64,000 bases of DNA from Gigaspora margarita (taxonomy: Eukaryota; Glomeromycota; Glomeromycetes; Diversisporales; Gigasporaceae): NCBI GenBank assembly GCA_009809945.1, contig WTPW01000149.1, forward strand, positions 63,606-127,605. Direction: 5' to 3'. The notes under the pieces were generated by a model. The model was not told the DNA's origin and did not search any database. It saw only the letters and a program-made list of their open reading frames with translations. Shown here piece after piece: positions 1 to 12,183 of this stretch. Every line of letters begins with the position of its first letter. The stretch's first letter is position 1. The position numbers and the translations under genes were made by a program.

Positions 1-242
1 AATATTGGTTCTACATTAGAATCTGACTTTTTATTTGTAGTTTTATAAACTTTTTCTAATTCAGCATATTCTTTATGCTTATTATTTGAAACTAATTGAC
101 ATATTTTAAAATGCTTTTTTGCAGGCTTTGTAGCTTCATTAAATTCATAATTATATTCAGAACATTTAGCTTGAGGTTGTTGAAATCTAGTAACATATTC
201 AAGTTTTTCAAAATAATTCCAAATAGGATGTGGTGGTCCCAT
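1..242 (-). CDS. BED-type zinc finger N-terminus of a hAT-like transposase (partial)
   Basis: An open frame of 80 codons starts at the ATG at 242-240 and runs off the left edge without a stop. The start reads MGPPHPIWNYFEKLEYVTRF, the opening typical of BED zinc-finger proteins, with Trp8 and Phe11 followed by a Cys and a later H-x3-C. BED fingers bind DNA and commonly head hAT transposases. Here Cys27 is followed by Tyr30 where the second Cys of C-x2-C is expected, while His44 and Cys48 are kept, so one zinc ligand seems lost. The rest of the protein lies outside the window. It may be an intact or decayed transposase or a domesticated BED protein; the family call is inference from the finger alone. 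An AT minisatellite lies directly upstream. Confidence 0.55.
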   Translation of the reverse strand, partial: MGPPHPIWNYFEKLEYVTRFQQPQAKCSEYNYEFNEATKPAKKHFKICQLVSNNKHKEYAELEKVYKTTNKKSDSNVEPI

Positions 243-329
243 ATTTTGTAAAATTACAACTAAATTTTTTAAATAATTTATACACATATATATATATTAA
301 TTATTATTTAAATTTCATTGGATATTAAC

Positions 330-540
330 TAAATAATAAATACTACGTATAAGCCATATATATAAATATTATAAGCTATATTTATAAATATTATAAGCAT
401 TTTTAATAAATATTATATACTAAACTAATAAATAAATATTATAAGCCATACTAATAAATAAATATTATAGGTCACACTAATAAATATGTATTATAAGCTC
501 TTTTAATAAATATTACAAAGCCATACTATAATAAATAGTT
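330..540. repeat. AT-rich minisatellite
   Basis: The motif AATAAATATTATAAGCCATA recurs about seven times with a period near 30 bases and much drift. It separates the BED-finger start from the first large transposon and has no coding potential. Confidence 0.6.
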
Positions 541-562
541 ATCAAATAAGTAGCTGTGCGAC

Positions 563-2364
563 TAGAGATGGGTTTCACGCGTGCGCATGATTCCTTAATC
601 ATGCACATGAATGCACATTAATGAGCATGTTTCTGAATCATGCACATTTTATCCCATCAAAATTTTATATAGAAAAATTAAATATAAAATAAGTATAATT
701 AACTTTCTAATCTATATATACTTCAATTCTGGGTCTGTTTGCTTTAACATTTTTGATTGGTCGTATTCAAAAAATGTGACCTAAATGTAGGAAAACTAAC
801 AGAAATATGTAAGATATTATGACTATTATCATGGTCGAGTAATTATAACATTCAAGTAATTATTATAACATTTTTTGATGCCCTTATTAATGCCCTTAAA
901 CAGCACAAGATCATGACCGTAAATTTTTCGAATTTACTTTTGTTGTTTGATTGCCTAATATTTACAAACTATTTTGGGCTAAAAAATTCCTGAATTTGGA
1001 ACTGTTTTGTATAATGGCCTCAAGTTCAAGAATAAGTGCAAGTGCAAGAACAAGTGCAAAAACACGACAAATGCTCTGCTATAGATAAAACATATGATTA
1101 ATAAAAAAATAGTGAATACATTAGCGAATATCAAAAAAAGTTACAAATTTTAATGTTTGATTTCTAGAATTTTTGGTGGATCAGAATTTTTGCTGCACAG
1201 ATTATCTGATAATCAACTAATTTTCTCAGTAACTTGTAGTTTTTGTTGATCTACTAATCAATAAAATTACGGTTATGTTCAAAAGGTGATCAATGAGCTA
1301 AAATTCTCTTTGCAACACTTATTTTAAAAATTACCATTCACCATAAAACTAAGCTGCATACTATTTGTTATTGGAGTAATGAGCTTTGTAAAAACTTTTT
1401 ATATTTAGCTTATACTGATTCCAACTAACCCACTATATATTGCAATTACTGGTATAGTGAACAAATTTTGTAATAGAATTTTTTTGTAAAAACTCATGAT
1501 AAAATCAAAATAATTCTAACAAAAACTGGCTCAACCATATTGAAATAGAGTGTGAATTCTGTGGCAGAATTTATAATAACATAATTTTAATCAAACTAAC
1601 TCAATCTTAACCATATACTATAGTTAATAGAATAGTATGTTCAGTAACAAAATTTTTTGTGACGATTCAATGCAAACCAACTTAGCATATTTATAAATAT
1701 TATATACAAAGTTGATTGTTTGTTTTGCATTATAGATTTTAAAATTCAGGACAGATGGCAGATTTTTTCTTCTTTTTCTGCAAATAGAATGATGTTCACA
1801 TTTAAGGTTATACAAGATTAAATTTTCATTTTGCACAACAAGGAATCAAAAAATTGGGCTAGCAGTCATATGTTTCCTGTTAGTCCTATCGGGCAATTAC
1901 GGGAAATTAAAGTCCCTATCGGATAAAAATAGCAGGAAAAAATAAGTGTCAAAAATCAAACAATTGGCACATGAAAACTAAAAACAAAAAAAAAATTAAA
2001 AAAAATTGAAAAAGTGGAATGGCAAGTAATGCAAAACGAAAAATCAACTTTGTGTGTCTTAATGTGAATTTACAGATTTTAACTAAGATTCTAAAATTTT
2101 ATACAAAGCTCACGTGGCAGAGCCATGGGTCAGGTGTCAAATTATAAAATAGCAATGAGGAAGTTTACAATTAGCAAATTTGTAAAAAATATATATATAT
2201 ATATAGGCAAAATCTGATTAAGAATCAATATATAGTACCTTTATTTAGATATATTTTAAATAATAAAGATAAAAATTAAAAAAATTTTTTATCATACGGT
2301 ATCATGCGCATTAATGTGCATTCATGCACATTTTATTATAAAATGCGCATTTTACCCATCTCAA
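563..2364. mobile_element. Non-autonomous DNA element, copy 1 (TIR TAGAGATGGG)
   Basis: The left end is TAGAGATGGGTTTCACGCG and the right end closes with CCCATCTCAA. Flanks TGTGCGAC and TGCACAAC are a possible 8-bp target duplication differing only by transitions. The ends carry clustered GCATGA/ATGCACAT motifs in both orientations. A second copy in opposite orientation lies at 3430-4892 and aligns along its whole length, which fixes the limits. The interior has degenerate repeats containing TAACAGAATTTTTT and no transposase frame. From about 712 the interior (TCTATATATAC, then GGGTCTGTTTGCTTTAACAT) resembles the Helitron-like element at 22361, so a Helitron relic may be embedded. The ambiguous bases fall in the second copy. 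Confidence 0.7.
1707..2060. mobile_element. Insertion of the CAAAGTTGATT family inside copy 1
   Basis: These bases are absent from the inverted sister copy at 3430-4892, where the flanking TTATATA and ATGCGGATTTACAG are contiguous. The insert begins CAAAGTTGATTGTTTG and ends AATCAACTTTGTGTGTCTT, an inverted repeat shared with the elements at 14346-15221 and 36617-37143. No clean target duplication was seen. Confidence 0.6.
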
Positions 2365-2723
2365 TGCACAACATTGTCATGCAAAATTAGAAACGGACAA
2401 TAACTCAAATACAGAATAGTTATATAAGTTACAATCTTGAATTTAGATAAATAAATAGCAGGTATAAACCAAATATAATATAACTATATTGGTATAAGTC
2501 AATATAATTTAAATGAACAAAAAATTTCATAAGATTTTTAGATGCAAAATACCACCTTAAAAAACATATTATAACAATTTACTACAATTTTCCAATGCTA
2601 ACCTTAATAATATATAATGCGAAACAGGTATTATAAATAGGGCCCTATACTGTATGGATCTGTTCATAATAATCTGCATAATTCAGAAATGATCTTGGCA
2701 GATGATAATTATATAAACTAATA

Positions 2724-3072
2724 CAAGTTGAACCAAATAATAACAGGAGCATGCTGAAAGACAAATTTCTGATAGTCTGCTATAGATTTGCCAAATACCT
2801 GCTAAATGTCAGCAGCATATTGGCAGCATATTAGTAAGATATCGATATCAGTAACACAACAGCACAATATTGGGATATCCAGATATCTTTCTTAGTACAT
2901 TGGGTCTAAAGGTAAGATTTCAGGACATCCCAATATTTTGCTGTTATGTTGCTAATATTGATCCACCTCCTGATATTTATCAAGTATCTGGCAGATCTAT
3001 GGCATACTATTGGATACATATCAGGAAACTTGTCTTCCAATATGCACCTAATATTCATTAATTCAACCTGTG
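2724..3072. mobile_element. Mariner-type MITE (TA-flanked)
   Basis: Inverted ends CAAGTTGAACCAAAT and ATTAATTCAACCTGTG are each flanked by TA. A second inner inverted repeat (GCACAATATTGGGATATCC against GGACATCCCAATATTTTGC) makes the middle fold back. A 63-codon frame at 2870-3061 is a by-product of this palindrome. Confidence 0.5.
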
Positions 3073-3429
3073 TAATGTGGATAAGAAGCTAAATGAGATG
3101 TGAATAGCTCATATTAAATACTTAGACCAATTAGACCAATGAAAAAACTACTAAACTTAGACTAAAAGTGCTTAATGTGATTAGATAGCTATTGAGATCA
3201 TTCATAAGTACTATAATTAATTGAAGTGATTTCTACTATAATTTGCTAAAGTCTATGATAAAAATAGATGGCTTCAAACTTTTTTTTTATCATGATAATA
3301 AATCTACTTACCAGTTAAACTACTTTCCACCAATTAAAAATTGAGTTCTAACCTATAATTTATATGCTTGAAAGAACCTTAAAGCAAATGAATAAAAATT
3401 GAAATGAAAAATTAATTAATACATATGTT

Positions 3430-4892
3430 TAGAGATGGTATTTTATAATAAAATGCGCATGAATGCACATTAATGTGCATGATATATTAAATGTGCATGA
3501 TACCATATGATAAAAAAATTTTCAATTTTTATCTTTATTATTGATAATATATCTAAATAAAGATGCTAAATATTGAAACTAAAATTAGATTTTGCCTATA
3601 TATATAAATTTTTACAAATTAGCTAATTGTAAACTTCATTGTTGCTTATCTTATTAATTTGATATCTGACCCGTGGCTCTGCCATGAGAGCTTTGTATAA
3701 AACTTTAGAATTTTAGTTAAAATCTGTAAATCCGCATTATATAATATTTATAAATATGCTGAGTTAGTTTGCATTGAATCGTCACAAAAAAATTCTGTTA
3801 CTGAACATACTATTTTATTAACTATAGTATATGGTTAAGATTAAGTTAGTTTCATTAAAATTATGATATCATAGAATTCTGCCACAGAATTCACACTCTA
3901 TTTCAGTATGGTTGAGCCAGTTTTTATTAGAATTATTGTGATTTTTATTATGAGTTTTTATAAAAAAATTATATTACAAAATTTGTTCGCTATACTAGTA
4001 ATTGCAATATATAGTGGGTTAGTTTGAATTAGTATAAGCTAACTATAAAAAGTTTGTTACAAAGCTCATTACTCCAATAACATATAGTAGCAGCTTAGTT
4101 TTGTTGGTGAATGGTAATTTTTAAAATAAGTGTTGCAAAGAGAAACCTTATATTGCTATATTAGTTTTAGCACATTGATCACCTTTTGAACATAACCGTA
4201 ATTTTATTGGTTGGTCNACATAAAACTANGAGTCACTNAGAAAATTAGTTGATTATCAGATAGTCTTGGTGGCAAAAATTCCGACCAAAAATTCTAGAAA
4301 TCAATCATCTAAATATTTGGCTGAATGTAACTTTTTTTGATATTCGCTAATATATTCACTATTTTTTATTAATCATATGTTTCGGAGCATTTGTCGTATT
4401 TTTGCACTTGTTATTGCACTTGCACTTATTCTTGAACTTAAGACCATTATACAAAACATTTCAAATTCATGAACTTTTTTAGCCCAAAATAGTTTGTAAA
4501 TATTAGGCAATCAAACAACAAAAGTAAATTTAGGAAATTCACGTTCACAATTTTAGGCTTAATAAGGGCATTAAAAAATCATATAATAATTACTTGAATT
4601 ATATAATAATTACTCGACCATGATAATAGTCATAATCATCTTATATATTTCTGTTAGTTTTCCTACATTTAGGTCACATTTTTCAGATACGACCAATCAA
4701 AAATGTTAAGGCAAACAGGTCCAGAATTGAAGTATATAGATAGATTAGAATGTTGATTATACTTATTTTATATTTAATTTTTCTATATAAAATTTTGATG
4801 GGATAAAATGCGCATGATTCAGAAACATGCACATTAATGTATATTTATACACATGATTAAGGAATCATGCACACGCATGAAACCCATCTCTA
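3430..4892. mobile_element. Non-autonomous DNA element, copy 2 (inverted)
   Basis: It runs from TAGAGATGG to CCCATCTCTA, flanked by CATATGTT and TGTATGTT (6 of 8 equal). It is the reverse complement of 563-2364 without the 354-base insert. Both copies hold the same CACGTGGCAGAGCCATGGG-like hairpin segment (around 2110-2130 and 3665-3690). Several N calls around 4217-4239 show uncertain consensus in this repeat. Confidence 0.7.
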
Positions 4893-4899
4893 TGTATGT

Positions 4900-6185
4900 T
4901 GATTAATAATATTTAATTGATTAAATATGAAAATATTTAATTAAAATATCATGTAAAAACCTGATATTATATGACAAAGAATTTTGTAAACCAATTTCAA
5001 CCCATTAAAGTTTTTTAGAGCTATTAATGTTTGTATGGCTTAAAAATCATTATTACTGTAGCATTGTAATAATATTTACTATAATAAAAAGCTTATCGAT
5101 ATTATTTACCACAACTTGAGTCATGGCCAAGTCATGCCCTAGCCATAACACAAGTCGTGGCTTCAATAATTATGGTTTAATCTGGAGCTATGACTTTAAA
5201 AAAGCGATTCTGTTGCAGCTAATGCTTAATCATAGCTTAAGTTGCAGCTTATTGGCTTGCATTATTGTGCAGCCAAAACTAGCTTTGGAATAAGGAATTA
5301 ATGGCTCTGAAGAACAATAATAATGAAAAGTATTTGCTTACACAACATTCGATATTGGACTATACTGGTTGATGATTTATGCTAAATATGATATTTTATT
5401 GAATTAAAGATTACAGAATACATGATCGAAAGCGAGAAATTGAACGAATTGCTCAGAACAGCAGAGACATCCCTTGACAGAAGCAATAATAATTGCACTG
5501 GGAGTCTCAGTAGGATTAGCCGGTGGGTCATTTCCTGCCTGCTAAGAAATGATAGAATCACATGTCTTACTGTTTTGGGTGGGTGGCAAAAATTTTGTCT
5601 TGTTATTCTTATATGCCAGAAGAGCTTGGATTCGTTATCTACTGTACTTATACTGCACTTACCCTTACAAAAAATCACAGACTAATCAAATCAAACCAAA
5701 TCGAAAGAGCAATAATAAGTTCTGCAACAAAATGTTTTACATAAGCTCATAATAGAAATTACTGCTATTTATATATAGCTAAATAAAAGCAAAAAAAAAA
5801 TTTAAAGATTTTTTAGTTTAAACATTTAGTTAAGTTTATTATTTTAGTTAATTTTTTTTTTGCTACAAACAGTTTCTTTTGTACTATTAATTCTAATCTT
5901 ATTTTGTACTTTAAAAATATAATTTAAATTATTTATATCATTATTTATAATTTGAATTTTTAAATTTGCATAATAATATTTTTGGCTATTTTTTATATAT
6001 TATGCAGTATAGCATAATGCATCATGCAGCATAATGCTGCATTATGCAATGCAAGACCAAAAAAACATGCATTCGCACATCTCTATATATGACACAGTCG
6101 AGATTGTTTATAGTCAACTTAAATTTATTAAATTGACTAAACTGATATTTAAAAATTAGATTAGTGGTATACCAAATTATATGTA
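4900..6185. other. AT-rich spacer, no recognised gene
   Basis: It holds short repeats of GCTTAATCATAGC type near 5090-5290 and overlapping frames on both strands at 5382-5752. None of these matched a family I know, and their two-strand overlap argues against coding. The stretch at about 5780-6060 is nearly pure A/T and ends in a palindromic ATGCAGCATAATGC cluster. Confidence 0.5.
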
Positions 6186-6189
6186 TAAT

Positions 6190-6700
6190 GGGCTTGTTTT
6201 AAGCTATCCTTATATTTAATGTTTTGGCCTCACTTCACTCAGCAGTTTAAGCTAGCCTTACATTTAATGTTTTGGCCTTGCTTTGCTCAGCAGTTTAAGC
6301 TAGCCTTACATTTAATATTTTGGTCTTGCCTCGCTTAGCAGTTTAAGCTAGCCTTACATTTAATGTTTTGGCCTCGCTTTGCTCGGCAGTTTTAAGCTAA
6401 CCTTACATTTTTATGTTTTGGCCTTATTTCACTTGGCAGTTTTAAGCTAACTTTACATTTTTATGTTTTTGCCTTGCTTTACTTGGTAGTTTTAAGCTAA
6501 TCTTTCATTTTTATGTTTTGGCCTTACTTCGCTCAGCAGTTTTAAGCTAACCTTACATTTTTATGTTTTGGCCTTGCTTCACTCAGCAGTTTTAAGCTAA
6601 CCTTACATTTTTGTGTTTTGGCCTCATTTCACTCGGTAGTTTTAAGCTAACCTTATATTTTTATGTTTTGGCATCGCTTCACTCAGCAGATTTAAACATA
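6190..6700. repeat. Minisatellite, ten units of 48 then 50 bp
   Basis: The anchor GTTTTGGCC recurs at about 6221, 6269, 6317, 6365, 6415, 6465, 6515, 6565, 6615 and 6665. The first units are 48 bases and carry ACATTTAATG; later units are 50 bases and carry ACATTTTTATG. The shift comes with a TTAA to TTTTTA change plus one extra T. The array is non-coding. Confidence 0.85.
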
Positions 6701-6709
6701 ATATAATAG

Positions 6710-7560
6710 TTTTTTTGTTATGCCTCTGACACTGGAATTTTTTATTATCAAGATTTTCATCAAAAGTTAGGAAACAAATCTTTTTTGAAATTATTTGATG
6801 TTTTGGTAACTACTGTATGTCGTTTAAAGTTGCAATAGAATTTTCATGATTTTCACTGAGATATATAAGAAAATTCTGCATATTTTAAATTATTTTTTTT
6901 AATTTTAATTATTTTATATTTTATATTTGCTATATAACCATGAAATAACGCATAGAATTATTTCAAATTTTAGCCTGAATTAAGCTTAATTTAGCTTGAA
7001 ATTCGTAATACACCCCTTCGTAGTTTTATGGTATTTTGTATTTTTTTAATTTTTACTTTTTTTATACTTCATGTTCATTTTACTGGGAACATCAAAGGGA
7101 TGTTAGTTGAAAAATTAACTTTGAATGGCCTTGGTGAAATAGGCTCGGTGAAATGAACTTGTCAGTAAATATGATTGTTAATGAGTTGGTCTGATCTTGT
7201 GATAGATAAGAAATAAACAGGCGTGAAACAGAAATTAATATAGTGATAATGTATTAGTGATTGTTTACATAAATTTTGGATCTTCCTGTGGAAGCCGGTT
7301 TACCATGTATGGTGATAATCAAACAATCAGTAATGGACAAATTCATTCAAATCCTTCGCTACAGCTTTTCGCTATTTCTTTGAAGATCAGTGATTATCAA
7401 TTTATCAACCCAGTAAAAAATCTGATAAAAACAAATAAAAAAAAGATAACGCTCAATGCTATAAATAAATATAGGATAAAATGTTCATAAAATCAACAAA
7501 AATACATGTTTCAATACGTAGCGACCCCTTTTTAACGATTTGAAAGTTTTTTTTTTCGCT
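6710..7560. other. AT-rich spacer
   Basis: Nothing recognisable as a gene or repeat was seen. A 77-codon frame at 7257-7490 resembles no known family and looks like chance. Confidence 0.5.
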
Positions 7561-7634
7561 ACTAGTACATGTACATGTACTAGTACTAGTAACATGTAAC
7601 ATGTACTAGTAACATCTAACATGTAACATGTATA
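7561..7634. repeat. Palindromic ACTAGT/ACATGT cluster
   Basis: Self-complementary words ACTAGTAC and ACATGTAC alternate in tandem, ending next to the left end of the element at 7636. Confidence 0.6.
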
Positions 7635-7635
7635 T

Positions 7636-8009
7636 GGGGAATGGTCAATTAAAACACGGCTTATGGCATTTTTTTAAAAATGAGTTAGCAATACTATCAA
7701 ATAAAGCATGCATTCAACTATATAATTTAGCATTTAAAGCATCGATTTACATAATAAAATTTTTGTCGATGCTTATTTTTCTAAATGCCGTATGTAAATA
7801 GAAGCGATCTAAAAATAGATTTTAGAAATTAGCTTGTTGATCCTTGCTGAATAGTCATAGAAAAGAGCTCGTATGATTGGCTAATTCATGTAGATCAAAC
7901 AGGTTATACTAATAATAGATCATCATTGTTGTTGTTACACTAAATTTCAAATGTGATTTTCTCAAAATGGAAAAAAAGCCATAAGCCGTGTTTTAATTGA
8001 CTGCGCCCC
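7636..8009. mobile_element. MITE with long inverted ends (GGGGAATGGTCAATTAAAAC)
   Basis: The left end starts GGGGAATGGTCAATTAAAAC and is followed by ACGGCTTATGGC. The right end is its reverse complement (GCCATAAGCCGT, then TTTTAATTGACTGCGCCCC), about 35 bases of inverted repeat. TATAT/ATATA flanks make the target duplication unreadable. The interior is non-coding. Confidence 0.7.
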
Positions 8010-8639
8010 ATATAATAACGGTAAAAGCAAATTTCCTTTTTTGAATATTGCGAGGAAATAATTTCGATAATCAAATGCACGAGCATAGCACAAATTACCA
8101 TAAGCAGTAGAACTACCAACCATTTATAGTAAAGGCTACGACAAACTCATTACACAGCTTAACCATTTTTGGTAAAATTGAATATCTTTAATTAATGATA
8201 TTAATGATAATAATCAATTTAAGTAGTTCTTTTAGTGTTACATGTTTCAGTTTTTCAATTATACTTAAATCATTCTTTTTTTGTTTTTATATTATATTTG
8301 AATCAACCTTTTTATTTAAATTTACTTCAATATGTTGAGCTCGTCATTAAATAATAGGTTATATTTAACTATTTTAAATCAATTTTACAGTATATAATCT
8401 ATTATAGTAGAGCATGGTCCATTGCCCGTTTTCATATTAAATTCTACTATTAAATTTTAGTATTCAAGTAAATAACCGATCCAAGTTATATATTGTAGTG
8501 ATGGCAATTTACGGATTTATCCAATATTCCACGAGATATAGGTGAACAAACTACATTTTCTTCAAATATCCATTGCATATATGCGAGATGTAAAATAGTG
8601 TTGAACGAAAATGACAGTCATATTATTAGGTGTACGTGA

Positions 8640-8870
8640 AAAATAAAAATTAATCGAATCAAGTAGTCATTCTAACAGATCATTAAGATTATTTAGCACT
8701 GTTAAATAATCATTCTATTAATCCTTTATGGTTAGTGATAAATAGTCTTTCTAATAGCTCTTTATGTTTAGCGATAAATATTCATTCTAAAAACTCATTG
8801 TCGTGTGTTAAATAATCATCCTAACGGCTCTTGATTGTTGTGTTATAAAACCATTCTAACAAGCTTTTAG
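8640..8870. repeat. Degenerate tandem repeat near 45-50 bp
   Basis: Four to five units contain TCATTCTAA followed by GCTC and GTTTAGTGATAAATA-like words. They are strongly diverged. Confidence 0.5.
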
Positions 8871-10160
8871 GATAAGCATTTAGTGTTTGGATTAGAATGG
8901 GTGAGATACTGTTGAGATATAGCTCATGATTCGTGAGACATTTGATCGGCTTTCATCAACAAAAGGTGATTTTTAATTGATCGGCATTGCTATAATGAGT
9001 TTAAAAATATATATTTTCAAAATTTTTCATATCGAGGTTTAATATACTGAATAATATCTTACAATTTATAATATAAGAATTGAAAAGTACATGTATATAA
9101 TAGAGATTGGGTTTAATTGCGGAGATAGCCGTTCTTATAATTTTACGAATTATTAACAAATTAGCGATTAAATTTTTATTCATATTATAAATTATTTTAA
9201 GTTACGGTACTAACTTTGATTTAAACTCAAAACCTAATACATAAGATTCCAGCCCTATGAAACGTCGCCGTTTTATTACTATTGTATGAAGTCTGTTTAC
9301 ATAAAGAATTTTATAACTATGAATTTCAAGATTTAAAATTTGGGTTATGTGAATCGCTTGGATTTTTAAGTGCAGTTAAACATTAATTATATTTATTTCG
9401 ATCCATTAAAGAATGTTTTCTTTTCCTTTGACGAATAAAGGTTTCCAATATTCGATCAAGATTTAAAATTGAATGTTCGAAAGCTTATTTATTTTTAATT
9501 AAAGTAATACGTAATATATTGGTAGTATAATAAAATTTTAATAATTCATAGTTCTGATTTTTTATTAAATTTCGTAGTATAATATAGTTTAATAATTAAT
9601 TGCATTAAAAATTGACCTAAGTTACTCCTAAATCGTCGAGCATTTAAGTTGCGAAATAACGTAAAACATATTTATTAAATAATAAAAAAAAATCCTTATA
9701 TGAAATATTTTTCGCAAGGTGAGATTTGAATTATTTTGTATTAAAGATATAACAGATAAATTTAAATAAATTATATATCATATTGCTAAGACTGTTCGAA
9801 TTACAATTTGTTTAACATCCGCCTTCAAGAGCTCCCCCAAAAATTAAACAGGCCAATCAGAATGTTCATTACGTCTAGGATTCTAATAAGTCACATGTTT
9901 ATAAGTTAACCAATAATGATGTGATTATTTTTACATGGTTATTTAACTTGACCTCGTCACTACGCTTAAACTTCGTAAGGGAACGTTAAACAAAATAATA
10001 ATTTCAAACGGCCCAATCAAAGTAGCAATTTAAACTGCTTAAATTCACAGGCAGTTATCACTTTAAATACTTTTTCAATCGCATTTAATTCTCGTAAATA
10101 TAACAAAGATCATTCATTGATCGATAATTTCTTAAATTTAGTCACGAGCCATGGATTAGA
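8870..10160. other. Spacer with normal CpG content, no gene seen
   Basis: No conserved frame was found. CpG dinucleotides are frequent here compared with 27-34 kb. The short frame on the minus strand at 9001-9183 is not supported by anything else. Confidence 0.5.
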
Positions 10161-10375
10161 GAATAACGCATTATGGTTTGCACAATGATGTTCATTCTTT
10201 TTACCGAGTGAATTCTATGAGGTTTTAGTTATGATTGACACTTGACGAACAACAAATCTTTACTAATTAACGGATGGCGAAACCTGAACTAAACTTATGA
10301 GAATGACAATCTCATAACGGATGATAAGGTACAAGGCTTGTATGTTTCTCTTTCATAGTATAGACTGGATTAGCC

Positions 10376-11278
10376 TAGAGTTGAGCAATGAAATGAAACC
10401 TACCCGAAACTAGTTTCGGAAACGGTATAATCCAAAACTAGTTATCGGATTTTTTTAAAAAATCCGAAATTCCCGAAACATGAAACCCTGAAACTATAAC
10501 CCGAAACCCTCCGAAACTATGCAACCAATCAGGTCACAGATTTCATGTAAACAACACTTTGAAAAGTCTAAAAATCTTTGATGACAAATATTTTACTATA
10601 TAACAAAAGTTTTTAGCACAAAATATTATCTATGTTCTAATTTACCTAATTTAACCCTACCTAACTCTAATCCTAAACTTCAATTTTATAGAGCAGTGAT
10701 AATCACCTACAGTGATGTTTAATTTAAAATATTTTTTTTTAAAAAAAAAATAAAAACAAGGTATTTAAATTTTTTTTAAAATTACAAAAAAAAAACGCCT
10801 ATAAACATTATTTATAAATTATTTAAATAAATTAAAACTTTAAATTATATATAAAAATAATTACAAAATATCATAAATTTTAATTGTAGAATAATATTAA
10901 TTTCAATGATATCTATCCTAGTTATTTATTCACTTTTTCAGTTATTATTATTACGTACAAAAATCCTTCACGTTTATTAATAGCTTAATTTATGATACGT
11001 TTATATCAATAACATATTTATAAATGATTTCCAACATATCTATTTGTATGTTAAAATTAAAACTCGATATTACTGATAACTGCCAGTAATTAGTCTGATC
11101 GTATTTAGTCAGAACGGGCAAAAATTTAACAGTTTCGGGGTTTCGGATAGGGATACGGGTTTCGGATGAGGTTTCGGGGTTTCGGATGAGGTTTCAGGGT
11201 TTCGGGTGAGGTTTCGGAAGCTATAATCCGAAACCCGAAACTTTCGGATTTGACAAAAAGTGTTTCGTTCCAATTCTA
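10376..11278. mobile_element. hAT-type MITE, 903 bp
   Basis: It is flanked by identical 8-bp duplications GATTAGCC at 10368-10375 and 11279-11286. The ends are TAGAGTTGAGCAATG and, reversed, TAGAATTGGAACGAA. Many CCGAAAC words sit near the left end and GTTTCGG words near the right, as expected for subterminal transposase binding sites. The paralogous block at about 40325 (GACGGATGGCC) is an empty site. There is no transposase frame, so the element is non-autonomous. Confidence 0.8.
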
Positions 11279-12080
11279 GATTAGCCCATGTGAAGTAATA
11301 TATAATATATATATGTATTTACATGATCCTATCCATTATTTTCTAATTTACACTTCTTCTTTCGGGCAGTTTCTTGATGAAAGGTTTAGCTTCATGGGGA
11401 TATCCGATGGTATAAGCTAATCAAAAAATTACTATATTCAGATTTCACGTAATGTAAAAACTAAAAATAAACTATTTTATGATCATGTTTTGAATAATTT
11501 ATTTTTTTTTTTTATAAAGAAAAGTGATTTGGCAGAAAAAGGTTCGTTGTCAGTTACAAAACTTTAACAGAATTAGTAGGCTTATCTGTATGGTGAAAAA
11601 CTATCTAGCGTTCATTATAAAAAAAAGCTCATAGAAGAGAGTCGGCAATAGTTTTTATTGTATTTTGTCAGTCGAATTGATATAGAAGTTTCATCAAAGG
11701 TTCTTCTGATGAATGTCTTTCGTCATTTAGTATAGTTTTGTCAGGCATCATTAATTATAGTTTAATATCTGGTATTATTAGGAGATAAATCTTTAAATTC
11801 TAAATCATCATCACATCTATCCATAATAATTTAAATTGGTACGTACATACGTAAGTACTATGCAATGTAAACCTATGCACTATAAATACAGCACGAATCA
11901 TCTTTTTATTAATCTGACACAAAGTTTTCCATAAAAATGATACTGAATACGGTTCTAGAGTCCTGAATCGGTTTAGTTAAAATCAATTGAACCGGTTTTA
12001 ATATTAATATAAGAAAATACGTATAATCGGTTCCGAATTCTATGCAGTACCACTAATGACAAGTATGCAAAGCTGACAAT

Positions 12081-12126
12081 ATTCGTGTAACAAGCAATTA
12101 TATATAATTTACCGTCAATCAATGTA
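12081..12126 (+). promoter_or_regulatory. Conserved Sel1 promoter block with TATA element
   Basis: ATTCGTGTAACAAGCAATTA followed by TATATAATTTAC is nearly identical to about 41451-41496 upstream of the paralogue. The TATA-like tract lies roughly 80 bases before the ATG in both. A second conserved block with CTATAAATA is near 11880. Conservation between otherwise diverged flanks suggests function; the promoter role is inferred. Confidence 0.5.
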
Positions 12127-12183
12127 GATACGTATTGTACTGTACGTACGTACGTACTATAATAATTTTTTTAGTCACATATC

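Noticed and set aside
5382-5752. Overlapping frames on both strands
   Set aside because: No recognised motif, mutually antisense, and no promoter or repeat support.
6190-6700. CRISPR-like regular repeat
   Set aside because: The whole 48-50-base unit is conserved with no unique spacers, and the DNA is eukaryotic.
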